Shown here piece by piece: positions 14,893 through 15,000 of a stretch of 15,000 nucleotides of DNA. The notes beneath the pieces are model-generated. The model was given only the letters and a program-made list of their open reading frames with translations. It did not search any database and was not told where the DNA came from. The position numbers and the translations under genes were made by a program. Each line of letters starts with the position of its first letter. The first letter of the stretch is position 1. The DNA comes from JAVBLD01 sp031553705 (GTDB taxonomy: Bacteria; Bacteroidota; Bacteroidia; Bacteroidales; Marinifilaceae): positions 1 through 15,000 of the forward strand of contig JAVBLD010000021.1 of assembly GCA_031553705.1 (NCBI GenBank). The letters run 5' to 3'.

Positions 14893-15000
<108 letters not shown>

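Overview
The window looks like chromosomal DNA of a Bacteroidales bacterium (Bacteroidota), possibly from the Parabacteroides/Tannerella/Dysgonomonas side of the order; the genus cannot be fixed from the sequence alone. Grounds: several TAnnTTTG-type -7 boxes, start codons without strong Shine-Dalgarno sequences, a GldB-type lipoprotein, a DUF4924 gene, the order rplY-pth-S4 protein-DUF4924, and protein sequences typical of the order.

Layout. 1-1674: 3' part of an IS21-family insertion sequence (end of istA, complete istB, right end with iterated GGGGTCA sites). 1675-2546: purE on the minus strand, facing the IS, and a spacer that carries the hpt promoter. 2547-4112: hpt and obg on the plus strand, closed by a strong hairpin shared with the convergent operon. 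4269-8147: minus-strand run rplY > pth > S4 protein > DUF4924 > DUF4097-like exported protein > small lipoprotein, joining translation genes to envelope genes. 8448-8618: a 56-residue 2[4Fe-4S] ferredoxin as a self-contained plus-strand unit. 8686-9804: a lipoprotein with seven YWKN-centred repeats, probably a beta-propeller. 9998-11626: 5-formyltetrahydrofolate cyclo-ligase and GldB on the minus strand. 11809-14776: nadE, a Crp/Fnr-type regulator and a rhomboid protease on the plus strand. 14826-15000: two hairpins and a nearly complete 5S rRNA, the 3' end of a minus-strand rRNA operon.

Most genes are housekeeping: purine synthesis and salvage (purE, hpt), ribosome assembly and translation (obg, rplY, pth, S4 protein, 5S), folate and NAD metabolism, and electron transfer. 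I see no phage, CRISPR or defence system. The points most worth a second look are a NAD synthetase whose fused glutaminase domain has Phe where the catalytic Cys should be, the seven-repeat lipoprotein, the iterated sites at the IS right end, an Obg that stops right after its G domain, and face-to-face promoters flanking a palindrome between gldB and nadE.
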